From: Crocinitomicaceae bacterium | Lineage (GTDB): Bacteria > Bacteroidota > Bacteroidia > Flavobacteriales_G > Salibacteraceae | Direction: 5' to 3' | DNA: 64,000 nucleotides | Assembly: GCA_002713215.1 (NCBI GenBank) | Contig: PAVO01000053.1 | Span: 1 to 64,000 of the forward strand | Shown here: piece by piece, positions 17,241 through 25,910 of the stretch | Layout: each line of letters starts with the position of its first letter | How positions within the stretch are numbered: position 1 is the stretch's first letter | Position numbers and translations under genes: made by a program | The notes under the pieces: model-generated | The model's input: the letters and a program-made list of their open reading frames with translations, nothing else | Databases searched by the model: none | Told to the model about the DNA's origin: nothing

Positions 17241-17621
17241 CTATTCGTTCGATTGCACCAGAGGTTTAAACCCTCCATAGACCATTCTACTGGCATCAAA
17301 AATCAATTTTTCGGGTTTGATCAATGGCGTGACTAATTCAGTCATTCGTGGATCCATAGGAACTTTTTGGTTGGCTAAATCCCGGATCTCCTTTGAAGGA
17401 AAAACAACCCAACCAAATACAACTTCCTCTTCTTCTTTAGCATCTATGGTTTCGGTAAAAGATTTAGTGCCTTCCAAAGTCAAATCATCACCAACAAATT
17501 CGAAATAAGCAATTGCTCCATACTCCTTCCAAATTTCAGCTACTTTTTCAGCCACTTTTTTGTATTGGTTCAAATAAATCCGAGGAACTGGAAGAACGAA
17601 TCCGTCAATGTAGTTTTCCAT
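17241..17621 (-). CDS. DUF1428-family (YbaA-like) protein
   Basis: A 126-residue protein from the ATG at 17621; the frame extends upstream only into attC-like sequence. The DUF1428 pattern YIDGFVLPVPRIYLNQYKKVA, then WKEYGAIAYFEFVGDD and VVFGWVVFPSKEIRD, with a late DPRM and FDASRMVYGGF, is clear. The fold is a dimeric alpha-beta barrel and the function is unknown. Such small single genes are typical of integron cassettes. Confidence 0.8.
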   Translation of the reverse strand: MENYIDGFVLPVPRIYLNQYKKVAEKVAEIWKEYGAIAYFEFVGDDLTLEGTKSFTETIDAKEEEEVVFGWVVFPSKEIRDLANQKVPMDPRMTELVTPLIKPEKLIFDASRMVYGGFKPLVQSNE

Positions 17622-17655
17622 GCTTTTATCTTTTGGGTTTAAGTACTTGTTTCTT

Positions 17656-17703
17656 TGTTTCAAATCTACAACTGTCAGCTTTTGCTTGTTTGCTGTTAGC
17701 TAG
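17656..17703. repeat. Partial attC-like site (right half)
   Basis: The bases TTTCAAATCTACAAC at 17658, then GCTGTTAGC at 17692-17700, match the right half of the sites at 34.9 and 36.4 kb. The TAA stop of the GNAT gene lies inside the terminal GTTAGC, read GCTAAC on the minus strand, as in two other cassettes here. The left half appears lost. Confidence 0.5.
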
Positions 17704-18184
17704 TCGTATTTAGTTTTATTTCTTTTTCCATGATCACTGTATTGTGACCCTTATATTTCACCCTTTCTATAGATTTCCAACCTGATTTTCTATATAGTGA
17801 TTCGGCTGTGAATGTATACAAGTAGATTTTGTCCAGTTTACAGGTTCTTGCATTCAATTCAATTTGTTCGAGCAAAGCTTTTCCAATTCCCTGATTTCGA
17901 TATTCTTTGTCTGTATATAACAAAGCTACCCATGGTCCGAATTTCACAAACTCAGGATATACCTTTAATAGGTTAACATTATCAGACAGCCCGCCAGTGG
18001 CTACTATTTTACCACTTTTTCTAACAACTAATTGAAAATAAACTCCTTCGTATTGGCTATTTGAAAGCCTGTCAACTGTTTGTTTAATCGGAGTATTCCA
18101 CTCTTTTTGGTACCAATCCGCAATTTTCAGGATACTATCCTCATCGGAGGAATCTATCTTATCAATCTGTAACTCTTGTTCCAT
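17696..18184 (-). CDS. GNAT acetyltransferase
   Basis: A 162-residue GNAT. The acetyl-CoA binding loop is YRNQGIGKALLEQIE preceded by the strand VALLYTDKE, with the C-terminal KIYLYTFTAESLYRKSGWKSIER. The substrate is unknown. Its stop codon lies in the core of an attC-like half-site, so it was probably acquired as a cassette. The REP/MITE-like copy 2 lies immediately upstream. Confidence 0.8.
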   Translation of the reverse strand: MEQELQIDKIDSSDEDSILKIADWYQKEWNTPIKQTVDRLSNSQYEGVYFQLVVRKSGKIVATGGLSDNVNLLKVYPEFVKFGPWVALLYTDKEYRNQGIGKALLEQIELNARTCKLDKIYLYTFTAESLYRKSGWKSIERVKYKGHNTVIMEKEIKLNTTS

Positions 18185-18206
18185 GTTAAATTATGCCATA
18201 TTGCAT

Positions 18207-18325
18207 AATAATGTGGGAATAGTCGTCATTCCTTGCTTGACAAGGAATCTAGTCTTATTTCTAGATTCCTGCTTTCGCAGGAATGACGTAACTTTTATAT
18301 GGTAGCTTGGTTAACCCACATTATT
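18207..18325. repeat. REP/MITE-like palindromic repeat, copy 2
   Basis: Ends AATAATGTGGG and CCCACATTATT are a perfect 11 bp inverted repeat. Inner arms GTCATTCC/GGAATGAC and AGGAATCTAG/CTAGATTCCT make nested stems. The outer and middle arms are shared with 12785-12882; the innermost differs. It is noncoding and probably mobilised in trans. Confidence 0.7.
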
Positions 18326-18386
18326 TTACAAGACTCCGTTTAATTACCCATAACACATAGGAGGCAAAAACTTTAAAGGTTTATAA

Positions 18387-18629
18387 TTATAAACTTAAAA
18401 CAAAAGCAAATACCCATCCGACGATTATAAATAGAATTAGAAAAGCGAATAACAGAAACGTCCAAAACAAAAGTTTGATTAATACTCCTTTGGGTTTAAT
18501 CAATGATTTATAAAGTCCATCTTTAGTTATGATCTTATTAAACGCGAATAATATAATCGAGACAACGATTACAATTGGAATTGACAATACTTTATAAAAT
18601 CCAATTATATCTCCCGAAAGAATAATCAT
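18387..18629 (-). CDS. Small membrane protein
   Basis: An 80-residue protein with two hydrophobic segments (about 10-28 and 48-76) separated by a lysine-rich loop. No family recognised. Located between the REP-like copy and another membrane protein gene. Confidence 0.5.
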   Translation of the reverse strand: MIILSGDIIGFYKVLSIPIVIVVSIILFAFNKIITKDGLYKSLIKPKGVLIKLLFWTFLLFAFLILFIIVGWVFAFVLSL

Positions 18630-18679
18630 GTATTTTCAATGTACGCTAGTGTCCTGTTGCTAAATTAGGAATCGCATCA

Positions 18680-19192
18680 CTAATTTTTAGCCTGACTATC
18701 TGCTTCCAACAATTGCTCATGATAAGCTTTAATTCTTTCATTGGCATTGCTATCAACTATTAAAATAACGACCATCATAGCAATAACGGTAATGCTAATC
18801 GCACGCCAGGTTGGTGTGTTAACAAAAACAATGAGTAGGGCAGCAGCTAATATGATGAACGGGATCACCTTGAAAACTATGGTCTTGTATTCTCCCATTG
18901 ATTTTTCGGTACGAGTTATTTCCGATTTTACAAAGGCGGGAGCATCGCTATTGTATGCCTCTGCAAAACTCGTAACCCTCGACTTATTGGCGATAAATAT
19001 TCCTACTCCAATAGTTAACAGTAAAATACCGCATACCAGGGTTGGATAAATATATGCTTTGGCCATATCGGTTTTTCCTAATTGCCAAAACCCAATAGTT
19101 GCCAGTATAAAAGCAACTCCAAATAGAATAAAAAATGATGAGGAAAAAACTTCGGCTTTTGCCCAATCAGTGGCTGTTTTTAGTATATCCAT
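18680..19192 (-). CDS. Hypothetical inner-membrane protein
   Basis: A 170-residue protein with four predicted membrane segments: about 18-36, 50-68, 107-125 and 130-147, with a soluble loop from 70 to 100 and a charged C-terminal helix. No catalytic motif is visible and no named family is recognised. It is bounded on its 5' side by the attC-like palindrome at 19235-19313. Confidence 0.6.
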   Translation of the reverse strand: MDILKTATDWAKAEVFSSSFFILFGVAFILATIGFWQLGKTDMAKAYIYPTLVCGILLLTIGVGIFIANKSRVTSFAEAYNSDAPAFVKSEITRTEKSMGEYKTIVFKVIPFIILAAALLIVFVNTPTWRAISITVIAMMVVILIVDSNANERIKAYHEQLLEADSQAKN

Positions 19193-19234
19193 TGTTTAAT
19201 TTTTAAAAAGTTTTTGTCATATTTCTACACAACG

Positions 19235-19313
19235 GCTAACGATTTTGTACCAGGCAAAGTAAGGCACACTTCAATATGATTGCGTGCCACTTTGCTTGGT
19301 GTAAGTTAGCAAC
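19235..19313. repeat. attC-like site, short type
   Basis: The left half begins GCTAACGATTTTGTACCAGG and the right half ends CTTTGCTTGGTGTAAGTTAGC. Stems GGCAAAGT...GGCAC and GTGCC-ACTTTGC pair with unpaired bases, as in integron attC sites. It separates the DinB-like gene from the membrane protein 18680..19192. Confidence 0.65.
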
Positions 19314-19341
19314 ATTAATATTCCCAGGGAAAACTAGTGAA

Positions 19342-19863
19342 TTATTTGTCCAATGGTAAATATCTTTCCCTGATTATATTGAAATGATGTATTTGATGGG
19401 CTGTGATAGTCAATCCCATTGTATAGAGAGGCATTTCATATTCAAAGAACACACAATTTGTATCGAGAATTTTTTGATTGAAAGAATTAAACAAGACTAT
19501 AGTCGATTGACGTAAAATTTTAAGTTCATCTACTAGTTGTTCAATGGTTCGTTCGTTAGCATTCGAATGGTAAGCCATTATTTCCTGGTCCAACGCATCC
19601 GGAATATTCCCTTCTTTCCGGGCAAAAACAATGGCCCGATAGCACCAAATTCGTTCCCAATCAATGAGATGCTGCAATATTTTATGAATGGTCCATTTAT
19701 CTTTTTCATAAGTTTTTAAGCCAATTCGGTTCAATTGAGCTATGTCTAATTCGTTAATTCGATGTAGACTTAGTTGTAATGCCTCATTAAGTTCTGTGTC
19801 TCCGTTCAATTCCAGAACGTACTCTAAAAATTCAGGGTTCTTTTTATTTTCTTGATTTTTCAT
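19342..19863 (-). CDS. DinB-like protein
   Basis: A 173-residue protein from the ATG at 19863. It has the DinB-like four-helix arrangement with metal-binding histidines spaced across the protein: HKILQHLIDWER near 60-72, then AHQIHHFNIIRERYL near the C-terminus. DinB-family proteins are putative metal-dependent thiol or nucleophile transferases. Cassette gene, single, with an attC-like site on its 3' side. Confidence 0.75.
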   Translation of the reverse strand: MKNQENKKNPEFLEYVLELNGDTELNEALQLSLHRINELDIAQLNRIGLKTYEKDKWTIHKILQHLIDWERIWCYRAIVFARKEGNIPDALDQEIMAYHSNANERTIEQLVDELKILRQSTIVLFNSFNQKILDTNCVFFEYEMPLYTMGLTITAHQIHHFNIIRERYLPLDK

Positions 19864-20165
19864 GTCCAATTATTTTGTAATAAAATGAATTAAATATTCT
19901 GTCTGATTGCAGTATATACCTTATTTCATGGTCCATCATCGTGGTTCAATAGCATGGGTTAACCATGCTGATGGATTGCAACACTATCTTCAAATGCTGT
20001 TTAAGTAATACGAATGAAATGGTAAAATGAAATCTAGTTCGGGTAGAATTACCCAAACAAAATAATTAGCCTAAAGGGGGAGTGGCTAATTACTATGCTA
20101 CTATGTATTTAAGAATCACTCTCAAAATTGGAATCATTTATACGACGTGAAAGTATGCAATTTAT
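19864..20165. other. Noncoding gap with one palindrome
   Basis: This 302-bp gap has no credible ORF. It holds GCATGGGTTAACCATGC (near 19954-19970) with flanking CCATCATC and GATGG that can extend the stem. It may be a decayed attC-like site, but no TAAC/GTTA termini are clear. Confidence 0.4.
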
Positions 20166-20945
20166 TTATTGCTTGGTGTCGTTTTTTATTTCCCTTTTGT
20201 ATTCTTCTTTGTAACCACCCTGTTCATTAAATTTACTTTCAAATTGCCGATAATTTATGTTCCCTTTAAATTCATTTGAAAAGGTACTGTCAATTTTTAG
20301 TCTAAGAGTAGTCGAATAATTTCCGTGATAAATCATTGTCGCTGAAAGTGCAATTTCATTTGGTGGGAGAATAAATGTTCCTACTCCGTTTCCACACGCA
20401 TACATCCATTTTTTTTCTATTGGTCGCCAATTTCCAGTTGAGTCTTTGGCTTCGGTTATTAGTGGTACAAAGCTTCCGTAAGCGATGGTAATTGTGTCGT
20501 CTTCCATGTTTTCAATTAGAACAGGGTATGCTTCAAAGAAAGGTTCATCCCAATTGACGTGAATGTCATCATTCTTAACTCTCTGTGTTGTATCAATGGT
20601 GATTGAGATTTTTGCCTCATGCCACGATATATGATTATGCAGAGCCATCCAATTAATGTAGTATGGATACATTTTATGTTCGGTCAGTATTTTGCTATAT
20701 GCAGTTGTGTCACTCGGGTCAAACTTGTTAGCAGCTGGTGGAGGAGGAGGGGCAATCGGGTAATATTTTAGCCTGTAGTCAGGGTAGATTGTGTCTTTCC
20801 ATTTTCCTATGTACAATAATTCATGGTTAGCAGTGGAAAGCCAGGCAGCTTTCCTTTTCGAGGTCTTAAAGTTAAATGTATCAATGATTACAGGAAATTT
20901 TAGTTCTTCCTTCTGAACAGAAATTGGTTTTTCGTTCCTTTCCAT
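20166..20945 (-). CDS. Hypothetical protein, probable lipoprotein with unclear start
   Basis: From the ATG at 20945 the protein has 259 residues, with beta strands and proline clusters (APPPPPAAN). Reading the frame upstream gives a hydrophobic stretch ending AILISC just before this ATG, which is a good lipobox, yet no ATG, GTG or TTG opens it after the preceding stop at 21006. Either a rare start (CTG at 21005, or ATA/ATT) is used, or the start has mutated. It follows the S41 peptidase gene by about 60 bp and is probably co-transcribed. No family recognised. Confidence 0.55.
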   Translation of the reverse strand: MERNEKPISVQKEELKFPVIIDTFNFKTSKRKAAWLSTANHELLYIGKWKDTIYPDYRLKYYPIAPPPPPAANKFDPSDTTAYSKILTEHKMYPYYINWMALHNHISWHEAKISITIDTTQRVKNDDIHVNWDEPFFEAYPVLIENMEDDTITIAYGSFVPLITEAKDSTGNWRPIEKKWMYACGNGVGTFILPPNEIALSATMIYHGNYSTTLRLKIDSTFSNEFKGNINYRQFESKFNEQGGYKEEYKREIKNDTKQ

Positions 20946-21005
20946 CCTACAACTAATCAGAATAGCGAAAAGTCCAATAATTGATATGTTGAATAAGTGG
21001 CTCAG

Positions 21006-22379
21006 TTATTTTTTCTGTTTTAAATATTCAATTGCTTTGTTCAACACCGGGTCATTTCCATCTATATAATCGTTTAACGTTCTACGAACGATTATATCCG
21101 GTTGAATGCCATAACCTACAAATTCTCTGCCATCGGGATAGGTATCCTTTTTGGTACAAACCCTTGCTGAGCCTCCTCCCGGTAGATCAAACTGCATGGG
21201 TTGTCCGGTACTCCCAAAGGTAGGTTCTCCAATTTTTACCATGTGATCTTGATTATCAGCATATATTAGAAAGTCTTCTGCCGCAGATGCTGTGTAATGT
21301 CCGATTAACAAAACCGTTGGAACCACAATACGCTGGATCTTTTCTGAGATTGTATCTGCTTCGTACTCAAAGTCATAATAGTACTTGTCTCTGTACGAGA
21401 GAAAACTCTGCTTTTCCCAATTATTACCTGTTGTATCCTTTGCCTCTGTCCATTCACCCCAAGCTTTGTAGGAAGGAATGTGCAGTCTGCTTCTCATTTT
21501 TATACCGTACAGGATTGTATCGTTGGTGAGGTATTTAAGTATATCCATTCCAATAAATGTATTACCACCACCGTTGTTTCTCAGGTCAATGACCAACGAT
21601 TTTGCTTTGTATAACTCGGGCAATTTTTCAATGAATAATGTATCAATTTTAGGGTCGCTGAACGAATTAAGGGAAACATATGCAATGTTTTTGCCAACCC
21701 ATTTAAAATCCAGGAGTGTTGGGCTTTGTTCAAAAGGTGGATAAACTTCTTTTTCCGTTGTCTTTGTGTGAGTAAGAGTCAAGGCTTTTATTTTACCATT
21801 GGGAAGTTTCAACTCAACGTCATATTTTTTTCCTGATGGAGCTCTGAAGAGGTTTCTAACAGCCCAGTCGTCAAGGGCATGATCTGTAGAAGATGAAATG
21901 TAGGGCTTCACATATTGGTCCAGGTAGGTTGCAGTGTTTAGCCCGTTTACTTTAGTAATTTCAGTGCCAATCGGGATTTCGTCTTTTTTACTCAGGTTGG
22001 TTCGTGTCACTATCGCTTTTCCTTCAATGTTGCTCAAGAAAAGTCTGTATTCTCCGAAATTGGTATTTAGGAGAGAATTCCATATTGTATCAGGCTCATA
22101 AACGTTGGTGTGTCCATCTTTAAGCATTGCACAAAATTTTTGAAGCAAACGGTAGTATTCATAATCATCCCTGGTTTCCTGCACTTCAGTAATTAGCCTC
22201 TTGTATTCTTCATTCCAACTATCTCTGTCTATTTTGTCGAGGTAAATAAAATTGTAATTGACTTCTTGCCAAAATTTTGATAGGCCATATACTTTTTCTG
22301 TCTTGGTTAAGGTGTTCGGCATTTGCGCCAATAATTCATTAATAAAAAGTACCAGCGATAATAAAAGCGCTATTCTCAT
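21006..22379 (-). CDS. S41-family (tail-specific) serine peptidase
   Basis: A 457-residue protein from the ATG at 22379, which gives a signal peptide (IALLLSLVLFINELLAQ); the frame extends to 22436 without reason. The S41 core is visible: LVIDLRNNGGGNTFIGMDIL, then VLLIGHYTASAAEDFLIYADN with the nucleophile Ser in TASAAEDF, and GEPTFGSTGQPMQFDLPGGGSARVCTKKD. A PDZ-like region lies at about 130-220. It acts in the periplasm. It heads a two-gene unit with 20166..20945. Confidence 0.85.
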   Translation of the reverse strand: MRIALLLSLVLFINELLAQMPNTLTKTEKVYGLSKFWQEVNYNFIYLDKIDRDSWNEEYKRLITEVQETRDDYEYYRLLQKFCAMLKDGHTNVYEPDTIWNSLLNTNFGEYRLFLSNIEGKAIVTRTNLSKKDEIPIGTEITKVNGLNTATYLDQYVKPYISSSTDHALDDWAVRNLFRAPSGKKYDVELKLPNGKIKALTLTHTKTTEKEVYPPFEQSPTLLDFKWVGKNIAYVSLNSFSDPKIDTLFIEKLPELYKAKSLVIDLRNNGGGNTFIGMDILKYLTNDTILYGIKMRSRLHIPSYKAWGEWTEAKDTTGNNWEKQSFLSYRDKYYYDFEYEADTISEKIQRIVVPTVLLIGHYTASAAEDFLIYADNQDHMVKIGEPTFGSTGQPMQFDLPGGGSARVCTKKDTYPDGREFVGYGIQPDIIVRRTLNDYIDGNDPVLNKAIEYLKQKK

Positions 22380-22569
22380 AGTTTTAGTTTTAAAACTGAC
22401 CACAACAATCCTGTTTTTATTTGCATTGTTGTACATCTTCTATTTTGTTATTCCATTTTGAGTTTTGCAGGAAGGAGCGTAAAGACAATACCAAAATTGC
22501 TAAAGCACTTAAGTTCCGACTTTTGTTAAGTTATCAAATTTACGCCATCGCTAAGATTACCGGAAATGC

Positions 22570-22604
22570 TATTTACTGTTGCTTAAATGCCGTTTACTGA
22601 AGTT
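22570..22604. repeat. Dispersed repeat, copy 1 (partner at 51434-51468)
   Basis: A 35-bp stretch beginning TATTTACTG and ending TTTACTGAA-TT is shared, with 5 differences by eye, with 51434-51468. It lies just 3' of the membrane gene 22608..23156. Upstream, a degenerate attC-like motif TCAAATTTACGCC occurs at 22534. Confidence 0.45.
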
Positions 22605-22607
22605 GCC

Positions 22608-23156
22608 TTATTGTTTTTCAGGCTTCAGTATAAATCGGGATACAATGAAACACGTGACGAGCCAGCCAATTATTAAGTTCGCTCCCACTCCTATGGCATA
22701 AGTAGCTGGTAAGGCCCACCAATTCAGTAACTGTCCATAGGTTGCAACCCAGGTGATTAAGCCAACTATACCTACAAACAACATTCGTGTTTGTATGTTG
22801 TGATTTTTGGTCAACAACAGCAATACGACAAGTAGAACACCAACGAAAAACTGGGTGATTATTTCTCCTACAAAGTAGCTGGTATAATCCGTTCTTAAGG
22901 GTTGGGTTACAATCCAGGAAAATGTGGCATTTGTAGTGTATGTACTTATTTTATGATTGAAGGTTGAATCAAAATCATTAGTGGTTAGTGCGTTGGGCTG
23001 CAGCTTAATGAGGTTGGAGGGCTCATTAGCAATGTCTCCCGATTGTACTGTAATTTTTTGAGTTGTTGGGATTCCCCAGGGAAGCATTTGAGTAATCCCA
23101 CTCCATAGAAAAAGAAGCACCGTGAATACAAGTGAAGCCAATAGATATTTTTTCAT
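22608..23156 (-). CDS. Hypothetical membrane protein
   Basis: A 182-residue protein with an N-terminal membrane segment (about 5-25), a soluble periplasmic loop (about 30-85) and three C-terminal segments (about 90-178). The upstream ArsR gene ends at 23153, so the two overlap by ATGA. It forms a three-gene unit SRPBCC-ArsR-membrane protein, an arrangement common in Bacteroidota. Function unknown. Confidence 0.65.
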   Translation of the reverse strand: MKKYLLASLVFTVLLFLWSGITQMLPWGIPTTQKITVQSGDIANEPSNLIKLQPNALTTNDFDSTFNHKISTYTTNATFSWIVTQPLRTDYTSYFVGEIITQFFVGVLLVVLLLLTKNHNIQTRMLFVGIVGLITWVATYGQLLNWWALPATYAIGVGANLIIGWLVTCFIVSRFILKPEKQ

Positions 23157-23473
23157 TTTTTGTTTTCTTTAGCGAGATAAGCTTCTAAACCATTGAGTTT
23201 TTTCTGCCAAAACTTTTCCACTCTGGTAAGGTAATCTCCCACTTCTTTCAATGCTTCTAATTGAACAACGCAGTTTCGTTGTCTGCCATCTGCACGGTCG
23301 GGCTCAATATTAAGAAGGTTGGCATTTTGCAATACCTTCACATGCTTTGCTATTGCTGGTCTTGACATATTGAAATTCTCAGCTATTTGGCCAATGCTAC
23401 TTTGTTCTTCAACAAGCATTAGTAATATTTCCCGTCTTGTTGGGTCTGCTATGGCTTTAAATACATCACCCAT
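23153..23473 (-). CDS. ArsR-family regulator
   Basis: A 106-residue winged-helix protein from the ATG at 23473 (MGDVFKAIADPTRREILLML). The recognition region SIGQIAENFNMSRPAIAKHVKVLQNANLL is typical of the ArsR subgroup paired with SRPBCC/AHSA1 proteins. There is no metal-binding CxC motif. It overlaps the SRPBCC gene on one side and the membrane protein gene on the other, so the three are one transcript. Confidence 0.85.
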   Translation of the reverse strand: MGDVFKAIADPTRREILLMLVEEQSSIGQIAENFNMSRPAIAKHVKVLQNANLLNIEPDRADGRQRNCVVQLEALKEVGDYLTRVEKFWQKKLNGLEAYLAKENKK

Positions 23474-23888
23474 TTTTCTCGAGATAATTTTGTAAAAGAG
23501 TTGGAAGTATTTTGGTTTTCCAACCATTGGATAAGATTTTCTGTACGATAATCCTGTTCAGAAGGCCTTCAAACCCGCTGTGCTCAAAATAGAGTATTGT
23601 ATTACTTCCTGATTTTTTGAGCCTAAAGCTAACCTTGGTTTGTTTTAACGAACCACCGCTCCAACAGAAGGATAGCAATTCGTTTTCAATAACCTCCAAC
23701 ACTTCGCAGTCTATGATTCCGTTAAACCCCGGAAAAGATTTGGTTTTAAACTGAAATTTATGGCCAACTATGGGTTCAATGTCACAGGGCATTAACCACT
23801 CGCTCATGGCGTTTTTATCGCTTAGGGCTTTCCATACTTCGGCAATTGGAAAGTTGTATTCAATTTTAAACTTAATGGTGTTTTTCAT
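23466..23888 (-). CDS. SRPBCC (AHSA1-like) domain protein
   Basis: A 140-residue protein from the ATG at 23888 (MKNTIKFKIEYNFPIAEVWKALSDKNAMSEWL). The START/Bet v1-like pattern includes WLMPCDIEP, LLSFCWSGG and LYFEHSGFEG. These proteins bind small hydrophobic ligands or assist chaperones. Its end overlaps the ArsR start. First gene of the three-gene cassette. Confidence 0.8.
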   Translation of the reverse strand: MKNTIKFKIEYNFPIAEVWKALSDKNAMSEWLMPCDIEPIVGHKFQFKTKSFPGFNGIIDCEVLEVIENELLSFCWSGGSLKQTKVSFRLKKSGSNTILYFEHSGFEGLLNRIIVQKILSNGWKTKILPTLLQNYLEKNG

Positions 23889-24039
23889 ATTATATAAAAC
23901 CTTTTGGTTTCGCAAAAATATGAAACCTTCTGGTTTTATACTTAGAACTAGGGCATTTTTAGAGAATGATATTTTTAGTTGATGGATAAAGTTTGAGCTA
24001 GAATTTCGTTACTGTAAAGTATGAAGCTGTTATGAATTT

Positions 24040-24110
24040 TTCGTCCTTTCAAATTTACACTATCGCTAGTACCTGGCTGGCCGGACGGGCAGGTTACATT
24101 GTGGCAAATG
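24040..24110. repeat. Degenerate attC-like right half
   Basis: It contains CCTTTCAAATTTACACTATCGC at 24045-24066 and ends TTGTGGCAAA (24099-24108), which partly complements TTTGCTAAC at 25235-25243 on the other side of the gene 24113..25228. The left half is not clear. Confidence 0.4.
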
Positions 24111-24112
24111 TT

Positions 24113-25228
24113 TCATTTCCTTCTTTCCTTAAAAGTGTAAACCGCGTACCAATAATTTACTAATTCCCCGTCCTCTGTCTTTGTAGTATTTAACCAACGC
24201 CCTTGTTCGTCAAACTGCCTGGTTATTTTAGTTGCCGAGATATGATTATAAATTAAACCCCAATAGAGATATACAGTCTTAACTTCTTTAATACCACCCA
24301 TATAGTTTTCCAGGTATTCAAATACGGTTTTCGTTCTGAGTTGGGATTTCATTGGTCTGAATTGCGACGTATCGCAATACTTAAATGATTGAGTGATTCT
24401 GTCTAATGAATCGTATTGATGTTCCCAATGAAAAACAAACTCGACCATGTCATTGCGGAAGCTTTTATCATAAATAAGCTTCCCCATGGAGTCATACCTC
24501 TTTACGGATTTTACATGTTTGGTACCACTGGCGTCAATTGAAATAAGCCTGGTAGTTTTTTTATATTCATTGTATTCAGTTTCAGTTCCTCGAGTAAAAA
24601 CACCCCTTTCATAGTAGGATTCAAGCTTTTTATGTAGTGTAGTATCCTGGTAAGTGTATTTGGCTTCATAAACTTTCTCTTTTCCGCTCCCTTTGCCCGA
24701 ATAATGGATTTCAGATATCTTCTTGCCTTCGCTGTCCATTAGAGAAACGTATGTAGAAGTGCGGGTGCTGTCTGTAATCCAACCTACATATACTGTGCTG
24801 TCCTTAAAATAGGTATGGGTGCTACGAAAAAGAACTCTATTCTTTGTGTCAATCCCTTTTCTGGATACTTGTCTGTTTAAAGCATCATATTTTAGCGTTA
24901 TAACATAATTTAGAGCACTATCATCATTCAATACCGTTGTTCGTATATTGTTTCCTTTTTGATCATACTGAAAAAAACTCCAGGCATACAAAGTGCCACT
25001 TAGATTATAGTCCTTTTCCTCCAGCAAGCGCCCGTTGTCATCAAAGCGTTCAAAAAAAGTAAGTTGAGGAATCGAAATTTCATTTCTTGTTGGTGTCAAT
25101 TTATACTTTGATTTTGTTACCACCAACTGAACTATACTATCATTGTCTAAATAGATTCCATTTACAACTTGGCCTAAAGCGGTTAACCATGTACAGGTTA
25201 AAAATAGTATGGCGTATAGTTTACCCAA
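24113..25228 (-). CDS. Secreted YD/RHS-like repeat protein
   Basis: A 371-residue protein with a signal peptide (LYAILFLTCTWLTALGQ). The frame opens at a TTG just after the attC-like boundary GTTAGCAAAC, and no ATG fits. The mature part consists of short beta-strand repeats such as FDDNGRLLEEKDY, YDALNRQVSRKG, YDSMGKLIYDKS and YDSLDRITQSFKY, the pattern of YD/RHS-type repeats. It is smaller than toxin-bearing RHS proteins and has no visible toxin domain. Cassette gene. Confidence 0.65.
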   Translation of the reverse strand: MGKLYAILFLTCTWLTALGQVVNGIYLDNDSIVQLVVTKSKYKLTPTRNEISIPQLTFFERFDDNGRLLEEKDYNLSGTLYAWSFFQYDQKGNNIRTTVLNDDSALNYVITLKYDALNRQVSRKGIDTKNRVLFRSTHTYFKDSTVYVGWITDSTRTSTYVSLMDSEGKKISEIHYSGKGSGKEKVYEAKYTYQDTTLHKKLESYYERGVFTRGTETEYNEYKKTTRLISIDASGTKHVKSVKRYDSMGKLIYDKSFRNDMVEFVFHWEHQYDSLDRITQSFKYCDTSQFRPMKSQLRTKTVFEYLENYMGGIKEVKTVYLYWGLIYNHISATKITRQFDEQGRWLNTTKTEDGELVNYWYAVYTFKERRK

Positions 25229-25234
25229 GTTATG

Positions 25235-25390
25235 TTTGCTAACGCCCCACAGCCATGAGTGATAGGCCTTTTGTTGTAAACTCTTCGGTTCTCGGGTTTG
25301 TGTTCTTAAAATTCATCCGTTTCAAATTTACGCAACTCAGACTACTGTGCCTACCGGCAGGCAGGTTTCTTATTTGGCAGATGTTAGGCA
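25235..25390. repeat. attC-like site, type B
   Basis: The left end is TTTGCTAACGCCCCACAGCC, matching the left ends at 32.75, 34.09 and 36.23 kb. The middle has CGTTTCAAATTTACGCAAC and the right end is GTTAGGCATTGG. The stop codon TAA of the pseudogene 25384..25758 sits in the right core site (GCCTAAC on the minus strand). Confidence 0.65.
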
Positions 25391-25758
25391 TTGGCGTTAA
25401 TTCGTTCCTGATCTTTTTTCCAAAGGCTTACCTTTTCAAAAATTCGGTTAACAATATCAGAATCATCTTCTTTTGTAAAATCATCCCAATGACAGGTCGG
25501 AGCGAACCAAATCCAAATAAGATTCAAGTCAGGGAAATCTTGTTTCTTAATATTATCAATTTCGTTCTTTAGTTTATCGGTAAATTCTTCTGCAGAGAGC
25601 ATTTCACCTGAGTAGCCATCAGAGTATTTTGAAACGATTTTTAGCGCGTCGTTTAGGTCGTCTATCAGTCCAGTAATATCCCAAGATCTCTAATATTCCT
25701 CTTTTGTGGAAGGAGTTTTCTTTTTTCGTCTGAATATCTGACTGAGCAGGGTTTTCAT
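25384..25758 (-). pseudogene. Hypothetical gene interrupted by an in-frame TAG
   Basis: From the ATG at 25758 the frame reads MKTLLSQIFRRKKKTPSTKE, then reaches TAG at codon 23 (25690-25692), and stays open in the same frame for 101 more codons to the TAA at 25384. The later part includes WDITGLIDDLNDALKIV and WIWFAPTCHWDDFTKED. One amber mutation in an otherwise intact frame is the simplest explanation; an internal restart at the ATG at 25602 would give 72 residues. No family is recognised. Confidence 0.65.
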
Positions 25759-25766
25759 GTAGCTTG

Positions 25767-25900
25767 TGCCTAATGTTGAGTATATGCTAAGTAGGCGATT
25801 GCGGGCTTCAAACTTGTCATACCGATACGATTTTGAAGCGAGCTACAACAACTGAATTTACTACTATTACTCCTATTTTGTATATACATTGTTGTACAAC
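25767..25900. repeat. attC-like site, type A
   Basis: The left half TGCCTAATGTTGAGTATATG and the right half TTTTGTATATACATTGTTGTAC form the outer stem typical of the 31.9 and 37.3 kb sites. The left core TGCCTAA complements TTAGGCA at 25384-25390, at the other end of the pseudogene cassette. Confidence 0.65.
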
Positions 25901-25910
25901 GTTTATTTCA

